From positions 16,631,501 to 16,695,500 of the forward strand of contig JAQISU010000210.1 in NCBI GenBank assembly GCA_029339505.1: DNA of 64,000 nt. The letters are read 5' to 3'. Shown here in pieces: positions 63,557-64,000 of this stretch (its first letter is position 1; each line of letters opens with the position of its first letter). The position numbers and the translations under genes are program-made. Source of the stretch: Unio delphinus (lineage: Eukaryota > Mollusca > Bivalvia > Unionida > Unionidae). The notes beneath the pieces were generated by a model. The model worked only from the letters and a program-made list of their open reading frames with translations. It did no database searches and was not told where the DNA came from.

Positions 63557-64000
63557 TGGGGCTGTCAAAAACCAGGGAAAACTTACCCAGGTACCCATTG
63601 CGCTGTTTAACGGGTACCCGGGTACTCGTTAGAACATGAAAGACATGTACAACCCTTGAGCAACAAATTTTTTTCCCAGTAAATTACGCGTTACGAGTAA
63701 ACGTATATGGATTATGCTTTTTCGGTATATCCACCTTCGAAAAATCTTGTTTATATTAACATTCCATTAATCCCACAGACTGTATTTTAGAAAAGACCGC
63801 TTTACGTAACTACAATATACAAGTACTCTTGTCTGTGGACTTGTACTTTCCTACAGTAACATGTTCTAATTATAGCAAGTTTTGTTCTACTTTCCCACGA
63901 ATTCTATTTATAGCATCTATAAGGCATAGTGAGAGAACAGAAATGCAAATAGCCAGATCCGGGACAAATTTCAGCAGATTAAAGGCATAACAAATGCTAT
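63557..64000. mobile_element. hAT-like element, partial (runs off the window)
   Basis: TGGGGCTGTCAAAAACCAGG onward is similar to the element at 50880-52176 over its first several hundred bases (for example AACCCTTGAGCAACAAATT and TTCTACTTTCCCACGAATTC). It lacks the SINE inserted in that copy, and the right end is beyond the window. Confidence 0.75.

Overview
The window is animal nuclear DNA, most likely from a mollusc. It is AT-rich, with long introns, microsatellites, tRNA-derived SINEs whose shared core resembles the mollusc/bivalve type, pogo/Tigger-like and hAT-like DNA transposons, and split exons with good splice sites. Its main content is three copies of a large virus-like DNA element of the Maverick/Polinton-adintovirus kind, called A, B and C here.

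Layout. 1-2186: host DNA without a firm gene. 2187-14599: copy A, missing its left end and decayed. 14949-15130: a host immunoglobulin-domain exon (minus). 15702-31096: copy B, complete with 225-245 bp terminal inverted repeats (TIRs), many reading frames still open. 31755-32080: a SINE. 32190-32295: a second host exon (minus). 32565-46352: copy C, a more diverged lineage, heavily decayed, with its structural gene block inverted relative to A and B. 47452-47509: a host exon with start codon and signal peptide (minus). 48.1-64 kb: host DNA with microsatellites, a possible divergent promoter, a possible plus-strand terminal exon at 52.8 kb, and nested DNA transposons.

How the element works (inferred from gene families). 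The left half carries a packaging ATPase (minus), a zinc-ribbon/phospholipase A2 protein and a retrovirus-type integrase (plus), and a very large minus-strand gene reading as family B DNA polymerase, then SF1 helicase, then HNH nuclease. A cysteine-rich protein and a free-standing HNH endonuclease follow on the plus strand. The right half is a co-directional capsid block: coiled-coil protein, amphipathic basic protein, major-capsid-like protein, small protein-VII/mu-like protein, adenain-like protease, fibre-like repeat protein, small membrane protein, and penton-like protein. In B nearly every gene has an AATT(G/A)(A/G)AA motif 23-37 bp before its ATG, a probable virus-type core promoter.

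The host gene runs on the minus strand. Exon 1 (signal peptide), exon 2 and exon 3 (two halves of one Ig domain) join in matching phases 1 and 2. Copy C therefore lies in intron 1, copy B in intron 2, and copy A probably in intron 3. The most notable observations are the polymerase-helicase-HNH architecture, the positioned promoter motif, the inverted structural block of C, the fibre-head relationships among copies, and the three insertions in consecutive introns of one gene. Family assignments are from motif recognition only; no search was run.
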